NCBI GenBank assembly: GCA_043783625.1
Contig: JAYVZE010000051.1
Coordinates: 1-64,000 of the forward strand
Direction: 5' to 3'
Length of the DNA: 64,000 bases
Origin: JAFDVL01 sp043783625
GTDB lineage: Bacteria > Acidobacteriota > Blastocatellia > RBC074
Of the stretch, positions 35,101 to 43,142 are shown piece after piece. The stretch's first letter is position 1. Each line of letters starts with the position of its first letter. The notes beneath the pieces are model-generated. The model was not told the origin of the DNA and made no database searches. It was given only the letters and a program-made list of their open reading frames with translations. The translations under genes were made by a program, and so were the position numbers.

Positions 35101-35373
35101 CGAGCCATCCGCTTTAAGCCGGATGGCAATGTCCGCCTTGATTTTACGGTCGAAGGAGTCAATCTTTTTAACCGGACAAATTATTCTTCGGTCAGAGATA
35201 TTATTCCGCCGACGGTGGATTCGACGGGCAAATTTACGGAGCCGGATTACAATGCTGGAACCGTTCGCCTGAGCGGACGCAAAGACCGCAGCGCAGCCTT
35301 AGGACAGCCGCTGGCTTTTCAGGCTGCATTTGACCCACGTCGTATTCAGTTTGGATTGAAATTGGTGTTTTAG
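32110..35373 (+). CDS. TonB-dependent receptor with N-terminal carboxypeptidase-regulatory domain (Oar-like)
   Basis: 1087 residues from the ATG after GGAGG, giving a signal peptide ending SALAQ. Residues 25-110 are a carboxypeptidase-regulatory (Ig-like) domain (RGTITDQQGAAIPNASVTIK, then LRPGPYELTVNATGF). A plug follows, with ESRQIQNLPNIGRDF and TTVDGGENEYGSGQLRFAISPEAVQEFQV. The 22-strand barrel ends in DPRRIQFGLKLVF with the C-terminal aromatic needed for outer-membrane insertion. This is the large acidobacterial receptor type thought to import oligosaccharides or peptides with TonB energy. No SusD or TonB gene is adjacent. The length is normal. Confidence 0.9.
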   Translation: MKSLLPKIASNLILVVIFAISALAQADVTSATVRGTITDQQGAAIPNASVTIKSTDQGTERTAQSDENGEFVFLTLRPGPYELTVNATGFSRQLVKDLQLTIGQVVDLPLKLQIGGLAGEVTISTEAPLIETERTQQSNTIESRQIQNLPNIGRDFSSYVFTLPGVSSSAAPRAQSGTRFTFGSSGFSIGGSNGRSNLTTVDGGENEYGSGQLRFAISPEAVQEFQVNRNSFNAEFGFTAGTALNVVTRSGTNAFHGSGYMYYRSDKTAAKERFIPAFIPAGTRIFQQQAYPGFTFGGPLAKNKLFFFTNYERQKLDLPRFRSYSGNLQTQPGTAQSALLTRLATSTDPTVVAVANGFRTALTTSATSNPTAYNLLRANEGVINAPFRLNSWITRVDYNVTQNDVIMGRLSLARNFNEQLGTDPGSSPSNATTLKVADTTILGGWTHNFGSNLVNQLRIQVSPKNSAITTPRPPGSTALILGGIAAFNRNSVAPFNTLQDRYQVENNLTWIKGNHTVKTGGSFRPVKYEVRNDLWVGGEWTFTSGIYPLTVLLASQPAAVQGAVVSAVCVTAGRPGTDCTNATTGTATLNSLIAGTQLNALQTFNFGLPYLYRQSFGNSTWRGTVNYLGGFVQDSWKVNNRLSLDFGGRIDRDNEPTPLPTKTYFSPRFGFALDVTGNKKTVIRGGGGIFYSPVYYQVPYLTNLLNDTGQYLSQVFRSPAFPTAQTPATLWGKGLALGRLPFTQLSQADLTSFGVTTGPKGPGRVVIEIGPDYKANYSVQANLSIQRQITNDLGVEIAYNMYRGVHIQQPVPVNYCEAGTAGCTASAANAAALLTRNPAFGPLYQAIDPTITQGNLYSSRGNSIYHGMTLSVTKRFSNNFMFQSSYTWSKTIDDVTDFNTAFYAPFPTRLYLDRALSSFDLRHNYVFSGVFTSPWKNVALKDFSLAPIISIRSGIPFTLTTGQDINADTRAANDRLFYIGRNTGIGPNFKSVDMRLTRAIRFKPDGNVRLDFTVEGVNLFNRTNYSSVRDIIPPTVDSTGKFTEPDYNAGTVRLSGRKDRSAALGQPLAFQAAFDPRRIQFGLKLVF

Positions 35374-35375
35374 AG

Positions 35376-35502
35376 GTAGCGCAAACTTTCCAGTTTGCGT
35401 TATTCCTTGACTGTAGCTTCGATGAAAACCGAACGCTTAACGCGATCTGGTTTTCATCGAAGCTACAAATTTAAAAGACGCAAACTGGAAAGTTTGCGCT
35501 AC
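35376..35502. repeat. Nested GCAAACTTTCCAGTTTGC-family repeat
   Basis: The outer arms GTAGCGCAAACTTTCCAGTT and AACTGGAAAGTTTGCGCTAC match perfectly. Inside, GTAGCTTCGATGAAAACC (35413-35430) pairs with GGTTTTCATCGAAGCTAC (35449-35466), itself a perfect palindrome. One repeat sits within another. It separates the convergent receptor and oxidoreductase genes. Confidence 0.9.
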
Positions 35503-35508
35503 GGTTGC

Positions 35509-36636
35509 TTACACTTTCACCGTCTTGCCTGTCTTCGCCGCTTCATAAATCGCCATCATATATTTCAAATCGCGCAGTCCTTCTTCGCCGGGTGTCAGCA
35601 CGTCTTTATTGTTCATGATGCAATCCGACATGTGATCCATTTCTGAAGCGAAATGATCTCTGGGTTGGATGTCGCGTTCGGCTAATTGTCCACCGATCCG
35701 AGTCCGCAAACGCGCTCCGGTGTATCCGGTCGCGGGTTCCAGTTCGACCCAGCCTTTGGTTCCAATCACCCGAATGCGATTTTGTCCAGCGTAGCCGTAA
35801 CTCGAAGTACATTGCGCGAGCGCACCGCTTGGAAATCGTAGCTGAAAATTAATCATGTCTTCGACCTCCTTGAAGCGAATGTCGGTGCGGTCGGTGTATT
35901 CCATCGCGCTGATTTCGGTCGGTTCTTCGCCCGTGCAATAGCGCGTCGCCTGCAACGCATACAGCCCAATATCCATGAGCGAGCCGCCTCCGGCGAGTGC
36001 CATATTCAAACGCCATTGCTTCGGATCGCCAATGTTGAAGCCGTGATCGCTGACGACGGCTCTGATGGGACCCAGCAGTTCTTTGTCCTGCGAAATTTTG
36101 ATGAGCGTTTGATTGAACGGTTCGTAGCGGCAGCGGTACGCGACCATTAATTTTTTGCCCGCTGCACGGCACGCGGCAATCATGGCTTCGCAATCTTTCG
36201 GCGTGCTTGCCATCGGTTTTTCCGTGAGGATGTGCTTGCCCGCCTTGGCTCCGCGAATGGTGTATTCCGCGTGCATCGCATTTGGTAGCACGACGTAAAT
36301 CACATCCACTTCAGGATTATTTTTGAGCTCGTCGTAATTTTCGTAGTTGTAAATATTTTTCGCACTGACGTTATAACGCGCTGCTAACTTGTCAGCCTTT
36401 TCACGATTGCCGCTGACGAAGGCGACGAGCTTGGATTTTTCGGACTTGGCAAAGCCCGGCAGAATTTGATTGATCGCTAAACTTCCCAAGCCAACGATAG
36501 CCCAACCAAGTTTTTTGCCTGGTGGATCGGGAACGCGCTGCGCGATGATTGGCGTAGCAGTTAAGGCTCCTGCGACGAGGGAAGACGCCGCCGATTGCTT
36601 GATGAAATTTCTTCGTGAGACGGATGAGTTCGACAT
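35509..36636 (-). CDS. Tat-exported Gfo/Idh/MocA family oxidoreductase
   Basis: 375 residues. The start is the ATG after AGGAGA; the frame is open upstream, but that part translates a dispersed palindrome and is not coding. A twin-arginine signal (SRRNFIK) shows folded, cofactor-loaded export. The Rossmann motif is VGLGSLA, followed by the family EKP (HILTEKPMAS) with the catalytic lysine, then DIGLYALQATRYCTGEEP. Members oxidise or reduce sugars with NAD(P); periplasmic relatives act in glycoside processing. The metallo-hydrolase gene lies just upstream on the same strand. Confidence 0.88.
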   Translation of the reverse strand: MSNSSVSRRNFIKQSAASSLVAGALTATPIIAQRVPDPPGKKLGWAIVGLGSLAINQILPGFAKSEKSKLVAFVSGNREKADKLAARYNVSAKNIYNYENYDELKNNPEVDVIYVVLPNAMHAEYTIRGAKAGKHILTEKPMASTPKDCEAMIAACRAAGKKLMVAYRCRYEPFNQTLIKISQDKELLGPIRAVVSDHGFNIGDPKQWRLNMALAGGGSLMDIGLYALQATRYCTGEEPTEISAMEYTDRTDIRFKEVEDMINFQLRFPSGALAQCTSSYGYAGQNRIRVIGTKGWVELEPATGYTGARLRTRIGGQLAERDIQPRDHFASEMDHMSDCIMNNKDVLTPGEEGLRDLKYMMAIYEAAKTGKTVKV

Positions 36637-36660
36637 GGTTTCTCCTGTTAGTAATTTATT

Positions 36661-36720
36661 TGGTGCGCCAGCATCTTGCTGGCACTTGATGAAGCTCTGC
36701 CAGCAAGATGCTGGCGTATC
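36661..36720. repeat. GCCAGCATCTTGCTGGC-family repeat
   Basis: The left element GTGCGCCAGCATCTTGCTGG and the right element GCCAGCAAGATGCTGGCG each carry a self-complementary core and face each other. It lies between two same-strand genes and ends four bases from the stop codon of the metallo-hydrolase. Confidence 0.85.
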
Positions 36721-36724
36721 AGTT

Positions 36725-37723
36725 TCAATGACGCGGCGGCAAATCAAAGCGCATGCCGTCAGTGCCAAGCACAACTTTACCCTTGAAAATTTCACTCACG
36801 CCGCGTGTGAAAGCTGGCTCCGTCTGCGTATTCGGAACGGGAACCAGATGCGTAAACACCAATGTTTCCACCTTCGCGGAAGCCGCAATTTCAGCGGCTT
36901 CCGTGGGACTGGTGTGATACGTGATGATGTCGCTGGCTAATTTTGCACGACGTTTATTACCAGCTTTTTCAAAATTCTTCGCGGCAAATTCCAATAAATT
37001 TTTGGCGATGACTTCGTGAATCAATAAATCCGCACCTGTTGCGTGCTTCGCTAAATTCTCACTTTTTGCCGTGTCACCTGAGACGACGACAACGCGCCCT
37101 TTGTATTCAAAACGGTAGCCATACGCCGGAGTCACCGGATCATGATTAACCTTGAACGCCAAAACTTTTAATCCATTGCGCTCAAACACGAGAGCGGCTT
37201 CGTCGTCTTTTTTTGATTTGACAGGAATCGCAATGGCTCCGGCGGCGGCGCGTGGCATCATCTCTTCGCTGTGATGTAAAACGCGGTAATCGGTGTCGAG
37301 CGCGTACGCCTGCACGAATCCGGCGACAACTTTCTCAACGCCGGGAGGCCCGTAAACATTGAGCTTTTGTGTGCGTCCGGCAATCCAGCTTTGCACGACT
37401 GCTTCGCCGAGATCACCGATATGATCGGAATGAAAATGCGTCAGCAGGACGGCACTCAGGTTTTGTACCGGAAGATTATTAGTGGCAATTTTGCGCCACG
37501 AACCGGAGCCAGTATCCACGATAATAAATTCGTTACCAGCCAGAATCGCAGTACAGGCTTGGGCACGATTTGCATCCGGTAGTGGTGAGCCTGTACCGCA
37601 TAAAACAACATGTAGCTGCCCGTCATCAAAAGTAGACGGGGGAGGATTTTGCTGTGCACATGTCGCGGAAGAGATCATTAAAATTAGCCAAATACAGGTA
37701 ATTCGTGTGATGTGCATTTTCAT
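36725..37723 (-). CDS. Secreted metallo-beta-lactamase-fold hydrolase (RNase Z/arylsulfatase-like branch)
   Basis: 332 residues with a signal peptide (IWLILMISSATCAQ). The metal-binding motif is THFHSDHIGD (His97, His99, Asp101, His102). Further ligands are likely in VVVSGDTAKSENL (Asp) and VFTHLVPVP (His). The CGTGSPLPDANRAQACTAILAG opening is characteristic of the RNase Z/AtsA-like subgroup, whose secreted members hydrolyse aryl sulfates or other esters. The substrate is not decidable here. It probably shares a transcript with the oxidoreductase. Confidence 0.85.
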   Translation of the reverse strand: MKMHITRITCIWLILMISSATCAQQNPPPSTFDDGQLHVVLCGTGSPLPDANRAQACTAILAGNEFIIVDTGSGSWRKIATNNLPVQNLSAVLLTHFHSDHIGDLGEAVVQSWIAGRTQKLNVYGPPGVEKVVAGFVQAYALDTDYRVLHHSEEMMPRAAAGAIAIPVKSKKDDEAALVFERNGLKVLAFKVNHDPVTPAYGYRFEYKGRVVVVSGDTAKSENLAKHATGADLLIHEVIAKNLLEFAAKNFEKAGNKRRAKLASDIITYHTSPTEAAEIAASAKVETLVFTHLVPVPNTQTEPAFTRGVSEIFKGKVVLGTDGMRFDLPPRH

Positions 37724-38149
37724 TATCTTTATCCTTTCATCATCCTTAGCCGGATCGGTGCAGCCTCTCTCGCCCCTTCGTCGAGGTAATGAATTCGATA
37801 GCCGTCAACCCCCAACCTCAATGTAGTTCGGTTGAAAAGGGAAGTCCGCAAGATTTGCAAAGCATTCATCAGGCGTTCGCAATACTCCTGATTTTACCTC
37901 ATTCAAGTTCATGACAGGTCCCCAGTTGGTGCTCACAATGAATTAGTTGTTGGGCTGAATTATATCCACATAAGACTGAAGCGCAAGCAAGTTGGGAGCG
38001 CAAGCATCCTGCTTGCTCACGTTTGCCAACGCAGCGAAGCAAACGCAGTGGCGAGAGAACAAACTGTCAATCACACGCACTCCTCGCCACGTCACGCGAG
38101 CGGCGTTGCATGCGCTCGCGGAGCCAGCAGGATGCTGGCGCTCCCAGTC
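37724..38149. other. Intergenic region with a large palindromic element
   Basis: No gene is supported in this 426-bp gap. From 37992 to 38146 lies a long inverted repeat: GGGAGCGCAAGCATCCTGCT on the left and GCCAGCAGGATGCTGGCGCT followed by CCC on the right. Between them are GCGAAGCAAACGCAGTGGCG and GCGAGCGGCGTTGCATGCGC. The short frames that can be read through it are translations of the repeat. The 37724-37990 part probably holds the promoter of the metallo-hydrolase. Confidence 0.65.
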
Positions 38150-38617
38150 CTACGCAACCCGCCGTAAGCTCCGCCTGGAAATGGGTGATGAAAGGACAAT
38201 CGAAGTTTCCGTCAGCGCATACGGCGTAAATGAATCAAGCAATTTTTCCAAATGTAAAATCGAACTGACATGCGCCTTCAGGATAAACGCTCCGGTTCCG
38301 GTGATGCGATGACATTCGACGATCTCTTCGGCTTTTTTGATGAGTTTGAGAATGCGATTGATGTCTCCGCCCTGAATCCGAATCCGAATGTACGCCGTCA
38401 CGCGCAAGCCCGCCATTTCGGGATTCACTTCCGCGTGGTAGCCCGTGATGATTCCGGCGTCTTCTAATTTTTTGACCCGTTCGGCCACGGCTGGTGTCGA
38501 GAGTCCAACTATTCTGCCTAATTCCGAATACGATAACCGCCCGTTTTCCTGTAAGGCATCAAGGATGTTCCAGCCGATTTCATCTAGGAGCTTTTCATTT
38601 TGTAAGTAATTTTGCAT
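38150..38617 (-). CDS. Lrp/AsnC-family transcriptional regulator
   Basis: 155 residues. The N-terminal winged helix-turn-helix is clear (ILDALQENGRLSYSELGRIVGLSTPAVAERVKKLEDAGII). The ligand-binding RAM domain follows (VTAYIRIRIQGGD, VECHRITGTGAFILKAHV, LEKLLDSFTPYALTETSIVLS). The family senses amino acids and acts as an octameric repressor or activator. It is divergent from the aminotransferase-phenylalanine-hydroxylase genes across 114 bp of AT-rich DNA, the usual arrangement for a regulator of its neighbour. Control of the aromatic amino-acid pathway here is an inference. Confidence 0.92.
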   Translation of the reverse strand: MQNYLQNEKLLDEIGWNILDALQENGRLSYSELGRIVGLSTPAVAERVKKLEDAGIITGYHAEVNPEMAGLRVTAYIRIRIQGGDINRILKLIKKAEEIVECHRITGTGAFILKAHVSSILHLEKLLDSFTPYALTETSIVLSSPISRRSLRRVA

Positions 38618-38731
38618 TTGACTTGGTAATCCTTAATTAAAACTTAAAAACTTCCTTCAAAATACTATGTATTCTGCCTGGCTTCCAGCGGTAAACTAAT
38701 CACTGAAAATTAGGAGAAAGGATTTTTAGTT

Positions 38732-39676
38732 ATGATCTTCGGAAAAAATAATCTGGTTTGGTACAACGGGAAAATTGTTCGTGCCGATGAATTGTCGGTC
38801 GGCATCGGCACGCATGGCTTGCATTACGGGACAGGCGTTTTTGAAGGCATTCGCAGCTATGCTACCGATCACGGGGTCGCAATTTTTAGATTGCCGGAAC
38901 ATCTGCAACGGCTTGCCGCTTCCGCCCATGTGTACGGGATGAAACTTAAATTTTCTGAAGCCGAATTAACGGATGCCTGCCGTCAGGTGGTCGCGCTGAA
39001 CGAACTAACCAATTGTTACATTCGCCCGCTTGTTTTTTTGGGTGATGAATCGTTAGGGATCAAAGCCAATCCTGAAGTCAACGTGGCGGTGATGGCGTTT
39101 GAATGGAGTACGAATCCGAAGGGGCAAAGCGAAGGAATTCGGGCGATAATTTCAAGCTATACGAAATTTAATTCTTCAATGATGCCGACGACAGCGAAGG
39201 CTTCGGGGCAGTATATTAATTCCAGATTAGCATTACGTGAAGCCTCAGCACGCGGCTTTGATGAAGCGATTCTGCTCAACACCGAAGGTAACATCGCCGA
39301 AGGTTCGGTTGAAAATATTTTCATTGTGAAGGATGGAACGCTGTACACGAATGACGCGGAATCATCAATCTTAATGGGCATCACACGGGCTTCGGTCATT
39401 GATCTGGCGCGTGATTTGGGAATCCCTGTCGTTATCAAATTGCTAACTGTGGCAGAGCTGAAAAATGCTGATGAAGTATTTTTCACGGGAACCGCCGTTG
39501 AGGTAATTCCAGTTCGTGAAGTGGATGAAACGATGATCGGCAACGGGAAAACCGGAGTGTTCACGGCGCAACTTCAATCGCTTTTTAATCGAACGACGAA
39601 AGGTCAAAATTCATTGCGACAAAGCTGGCTGACCTTGGTCGAAAACAATCTGAATGTTAATCAGGTTGCGGCGTAA
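38732..39676 (+). CDS. ilvE: Class IV branched-chain aminotransferase-like enzyme
   Basis: 314 residues, complete. Family blocks are VWYNGKIVRADELSVGIGTH, GLHYGTGVFEGIRSY, the PLP lysine in TAKASGQYINSR (Lys156), and ILLNTEGNIAEGSVENIF. The last 10-15 residues are as in BCATs. The enzyme transaminates leucine, isoleucine and valine with 2-oxoglutarate. Because it leads a phenylalanine/tyrosine-degrading gene run and no other transaminase is present, a role as the tyrosine aminotransferase is worth considering. The downstream phenylalanine hydroxylase starts 5 bases after its stop. Confidence 0.9.
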   Translation: MIFGKNNLVWYNGKIVRADELSVGIGTHGLHYGTGVFEGIRSYATDHGVAIFRLPEHLQRLAASAHVYGMKLKFSEAELTDACRQVVALNELTNCYIRPLVFLGDESLGIKANPEVNVAVMAFEWSTNPKGQSEGIRAIISSYTKFNSSMMPTTAKASGQYINSRLALREASARGFDEAILLNTEGNIAEGSVENIFIVKDGTLYTNDAESSILMGITRASVIDLARDLGIPVVIKLLTVAELKNADEVFFTGTAVEVIPVREVDETMIGNGKTGVFTAQLQSLFNRTTKGQNSLRQSWLTLVENNLNVNQVAA

Positions 39677-39681
39677 GTTTT

Positions 39682-40530
39682 ATGAAGATCGAAGCTGAAT
39701 TTTTATCGGCGGATATTGCAACGACAGAAATTTCAACGCTGCCGATTGACCATCCCGGCGCGCACGATCCTGAATATCGCGCACGAAGGAATTACATTGC
39801 TCATTTGGCGGCAAATTATCGGCACGACCCGTTACACGTTATTCCTGAAATTAACTATACCAGCGAAGAAATCGCAGTTTGGCGCAATGTTTACCGGCAA
39901 TTAGAAAAAGGGCAACAGCGTCGCGCTTGTTCTTTTTACCTGCAAGCCAAACAAAATTTAGGCATCAGCGGCGCAGCGATTCCGCAAATTAAAAACCTTA
40001 GTGTCAAGCTGAACAGCTTCACCGGTTTTCGTCTCGCACCTATCGAAGGTTTAGTCGAAACGCGGGCATTTTTAAGCCGTCTCGAAAAACGGACAATGCT
40101 TTGCACGCAGTACGTGCGCCACCATTCACGCCCGGATTACACGCCCGAACCTGACATCGTTCACGAAGCCATCGGACATATTCCAACGTTTACGATTCCT
40201 GATTTTGCTGATTTTTCTGAACTGGTCGGCTACGGCGCACGCATCGCCGATGAGCAACAATTGATTGAGCTTGGCAGGTTATACTGGTGGACAGTAGAAT
40301 TCGGATTGATCGAAGAAGGCAGCGAAATCAAAGCCTTTGGCGCAGGTCTGTTGTCGTCATTCAGTGAACTGGAAAATTGTTTCCAACCGAAAATTCCGAA
40401 GACGAAATTTAATTTGAAAGAAGTAATCAATACCGAATTCGATTATTCGATGATGCAACCTGTGCTGTTCATCATCCCTTCGTATGCGTATTTGAAAGAA
40501 GTGACCCGCAGGTTTATTGCGTCGTTTTGA
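39682..40530 (+). CDS. phhA: Phenylalanine-4-hydroxylase (aromatic amino acid hydroxylase)
   Basis: 282 residues, normal for bacterial enzymes that lack the regulatory domain. The non-heme iron ligands are visible: His161 and His166 in PDIVHEAIGHIP and the Glu in RLYWWTVEFGLIEE. The pterin-side motif GFRLAPIEGLVETRAFLSRL and the later GAGLLSSFSEL are conserved. The enzyme uses tetrahydropterin and oxygen to convert phenylalanine to tyrosine, the entry step of the pathway encoded downstream. Confidence 0.94.
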   Translation: MKIEAEFLSADIATTEISTLPIDHPGAHDPEYRARRNYIAHLAANYRHDPLHVIPEINYTSEEIAVWRNVYRQLEKGQQRRACSFYLQAKQNLGISGAAIPQIKNLSVKLNSFTGFRLAPIEGLVETRAFLSRLEKRTMLCTQYVRHHSRPDYTPEPDIVHEAIGHIPTFTIPDFADFSELVGYGARIADEQQLIELGRLYWWTVEFGLIEEGSEIKAFGAGLLSSFSELENCFQPKIPKTKFNLKEVINTEFDYSMMQPVLFIIPSYAYLKEVTRRFIASF

Positions 40531-40533
40531 AAA

Positions 40534-40611
40534 GTTCAGAGTTACGGCTTCAGCCGTGCAACCGTCGCGCTTCGCTGGCGGTTGCGTACGCATAAATGCG
40601 TAACTCTAAAC
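40534..40611. repeat. GTTCAGAGT-family palindromic repeat
   Basis: Starts GTTCAGAGTTACGGCTTCAG and ends ATGCGTAACTCTAAAC, with inner stems CGGCTTCAGCCG and AACCGTCGCG...CGCTGGCGGTT. It stands between phhA and hppD, so the operon transcript would carry this hairpin. Confidence 0.8.
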
Positions 40612-40620
40612 GGAGCTAAT

Positions 40621-41712
40621 ATGTCCAACAATCCATTAAAAATCCGCCAAGTCCATCACATCGAACTCTACGTCGGTAACGCTAAGCAAGCCGATTATTT
40701 TTATCGCAATGCGTTCGGCTTTGAGCGCATTGCCTACACCGGGCTTGAAACAGGGAACCGTGAACAGTGCTCGTATGCGTTGCAACAGGGAACATTTAAG
40801 TTGTTGCTGACTACGCCATACAACCCGATGGATAAAGCGAGTGCGCATATTCTCAAACATGGCGACGGTGTGCGTGATGTCGCGCTGGAAGTGGACGACG
40901 CGGATTTTGCTTTTGAAGAAGCTGTCAGGCGCGGCGCGGAACCTGCGGCGGCTCCGTATACGATCAAGGATTCACATGGCGAAGCGCGGCGAGCGGCGGT
41001 CAAAGTTTATGGCGACACGATTCATTCGTTTTTCTCCAAGCAGAATTATAAGGGTGCGTTTATGCCTGATTTTATTGCGTCAAAAGCTGCCGGACGGAAT
41101 GCCGGATTATTGCGATTGGATCATTTTGTGGCTAACGTTGAGTTTGGGAAGATGCAATTTTGGGAGGAGTGGTATACGCGCGTCTTCGGCCTTGAACGGT
41201 ATATGACGTTTGATGACAAAGACATTTCGACTGATTTTACGGGGCTGAATAGCGTCGTCATGGCGAATCATTCGCGGAGCATCAAGTTTCCAATTAATGA
41301 ACCGGCTCCGGGAATGCGCAAAAGTCAGATTGAAGAATATACTGATTTTTATCAAGACCCCGGCGTTCAGCATATCGCTTTGTTGACGACTGACATCATT
41401 GCTACGATTCGTCAGTTGCGTGCGAATGGCATTGAATTTCTGGATGTGCCGGACACGTATTATGATTTGTTGCGTGATCGTGTGGGAGCAATTGATGAAG
41501 ACATCACAGCGTTGCAAGAACAGAAAATTCTGGTGGATCGTGACGATGAAGGATATTTGTTGCAACTCTTCACGAAACCTGTCGAAGATCGCCCGACCTT
41601 ATTTTTTGAAATCATCCAGCGCAAAGGTGCACAGGGTTTTGGCAAGGGGAATTTTAAAGCCTTATTTGAAGCCATTGAGCAGGAACAGGCGCGGCGCGGA
41701 AATCTGGTGTAG
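40621..41712 (+). CDS. hppD: 4-hydroxyphenylpyruvate dioxygenase
   Basis: 363 residues from the ATG 7 bases after CGGAG. Both vicinal-oxygen-chelate halves are present. The iron ligands fit LLRLDHFVANVEFG (His), PGVQHIALLTTDI (His) and PTLFFEIIQRKGAQGFG (Glu). The FEIIQR.GaqGFG.GNF tail is diagnostic. The enzyme decarboxylates and rearranges 4-hydroxyphenylpyruvate to homogentisate using oxygen. It stands in the order of the pathway, before homogentisate dioxygenase. Confidence 0.96.
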   Translation: MSNNPLKIRQVHHIELYVGNAKQADYFYRNAFGFERIAYTGLETGNREQCSYALQQGTFKLLLTTPYNPMDKASAHILKHGDGVRDVALEVDDADFAFEEAVRRGAEPAAAPYTIKDSHGEARRAAVKVYGDTIHSFFSKQNYKGAFMPDFIASKAAGRNAGLLRLDHFVANVEFGKMQFWEEWYTRVFGLERYMTFDDKDISTDFTGLNSVVMANHSRSIKFPINEPAPGMRKSQIEEYTDFYQDPGVQHIALLTTDIIATIRQLRANGIEFLDVPDTYYDLLRDRVGAIDEDITALQEQKILVDRDDEGYLLQLFTKPVEDRPTLFFEIIQRKGAQGFGKGNFKALFEAIEQEQARRGNLV

Positions 41713-41718
41713 AGAAAT

Positions 41719-41837
41719 CTGAGGTTTTCATCCACGAAGTCACACGAAGAAAGACAATAAAATCAGAGCGTTTCTTCGTGTTCATTTCGTGTCGCTTCGT
41801 GGATGAAAAAACGCAGTTGGTGACCATTTGCAGTATA
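41719..41837. repeat. CACGAAG-family palindrome, sister of the one at 17461
   Basis: Begins CTGAGGTTTTCATCCACGAA and ends CCATTTGCAGTATA, as does the copy at 17461-17599, with the middle parts diverged. The final A is the first base of the hmgA start codon. The element therefore forms the whole leader of hmgA. Confidence 0.85.
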
Positions 41838-43114
41838 TGACGGACCTCAAATATCAATCCGGTTTTGGCAACGAATTCGCTACGGAAGCGATTGCGGGTG
41901 CATTACCAGCACATCAAAATTCGCCGCAGAAAGTTCCGTTTGGATTATATGCGGAGCAATTTAGCGGCACTGCGTTCACGGCTCCGCGTGCGATGAATCG
42001 CCGTTCGTGGTTGTACCGGATTCATCCTTCCGTCGTCCATTCGCCTTTTGAACCTATCAATTCTGTGCGGTTAAGCAGTGAAATAATTCTGACCCCCAAT
42101 CAATTGCGCTGGTCGCCGTTTCCTATTCCTGAAGCTCCGACTGATTTTATTGAAGGGCTGATAACCCTTGCGATTAGCGGTGATGCTGCGTTGCACACAG
42201 GTTGCACGGCGTATGTGTATGCGTGCAATGAATCAATGTCAAACAAGTTTTTTTATAATGCGGATGGCGAATTATTGATTGTGCCGCAGCTTGGCGCATT
42301 ACTGATTCGTACGGAGCTTGGAACACTGGAAATTCAGCCCGGAGAAATTTGTGTGCTGCCGCGCGGATTGAAATTCGCAGTTGATTTAGTTGACGCGGAA
42401 GCTCGCGGCTATGTTTGCGAAAATCACGGCGCGTTATTTCGTTTGCCGGATTTGGGATTGATTGGTGCGAATGGCTTAGCCAGTCCGCGCGACTTTCTAA
42501 CGCCTGTGGCGGCATACGAAAATCAGGCGGGTGATTTTAAATTAATCGCTAAATTTGGCGGGAAACTTTTTGCTGCTAATCTCAAACATTCTCCATTGGA
42601 TGTCGTGGCGTGGCACGGAAACTATGTGCCGTACAAATACGATCTTGCGCATTTCAATACGATGAATACAGTGTCTTTCGATCATCCCGATCCTTCGATC
42701 TTTACCGTGTTGACTTCGCCATCTGAAATTACCGGAACCGCGAATGTAGATTTTGTGATCTTCCCACCGCGTTGGATGGTGGCCGAAAAGACGTTTCGTC
42801 CGCCATATTTTCATCGCAATGTGATGAGTGAATTGATGGGATTAATTTTGGGAAATTATGATGGCAAGGCCGAAGGCTTTGTGTCTGGAGGGGCCAGCCT
42901 GCATAATGCAATGTCAGCACACGGTCCCGATGCTGCAACTTTTGCCAGAGCCAGCAACGCCGAATTACAACCAAACTACTTGTCGAAGACATTGGCCTTC
43001 ATGTTTGAATCGCGGTTAGTGCTGAATCCTACGAAGCAGGCGTTGGAACATGAAACGTTACAAAGAGATTATTGGAAATGCTGGCAGGATTTGCCGAGCC
43101 AGTTGACGAAGTAA
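41837..43114 (+). CDS. hmgA: Homogentisate 1,2-dioxygenase
   Basis: 425 residues from the ATG; a TTG three codons upstream is less likely. Characteristic stretches are LKYQSGFGNEFATEA, ALPAHQNSPQKVPFGLYAEQ, SGTAFTAPRAMNRRSWLYRI, the metal region PPYFHRNVMSELMG and GGASLHNAMSAHGPD. The iron ligands (two His and one Glu) fit the HRNVMSE and downstream His positions. It opens the homogentisate ring to maleylacetoacetate. No ribosome site is evident, because a dispersed repeat occupies the leader up to the ATG. Confidence 0.96.
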   Translation: MTDLKYQSGFGNEFATEAIAGALPAHQNSPQKVPFGLYAEQFSGTAFTAPRAMNRRSWLYRIHPSVVHSPFEPINSVRLSSEIILTPNQLRWSPFPIPEAPTDFIEGLITLAISGDAALHTGCTAYVYACNESMSNKFFYNADGELLIVPQLGALLIRTELGTLEIQPGEICVLPRGLKFAVDLVDAEARGYVCENHGALFRLPDLGLIGANGLASPRDFLTPVAAYENQAGDFKLIAKFGGKLFAANLKHSPLDVVAWHGNYVPYKYDLAHFNTMNTVSFDHPDPSIFTVLTSPSEITGTANVDFVIFPPRWMVAEKTFRPPYFHRNVMSELMGLILGNYDGKAEGFVSGGASLHNAMSAHGPDAATFARASNAELQPNYLSKTLAFMFESRLVLNPTKQALEHETLQRDYWKCWQDLPSQLTK

Positions 43115-43142
43115 TTTAGTATTTTTTTCACCCCCACAAGCC

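Noticed and set aside
35395..35646. Plus-strand frame after the TonB receptor
   Set aside because: It translates the nested repeat and then runs antisense to the oxidoreductase gene.
36637..36795. N-terminal extension of the Gfo/Idh oxidoreductase
   Set aside because: It translates a GCCAGCATCTTGCTGGC repeat; the internal ATG has a good ribosome site and begins a Tat signal.
37992..38312. Plus-strand frame over the gap and the Lrp gene
   Set aside because: Its first part is a palindromic repeat and its second part is antisense to the well-supported Lrp regulator.
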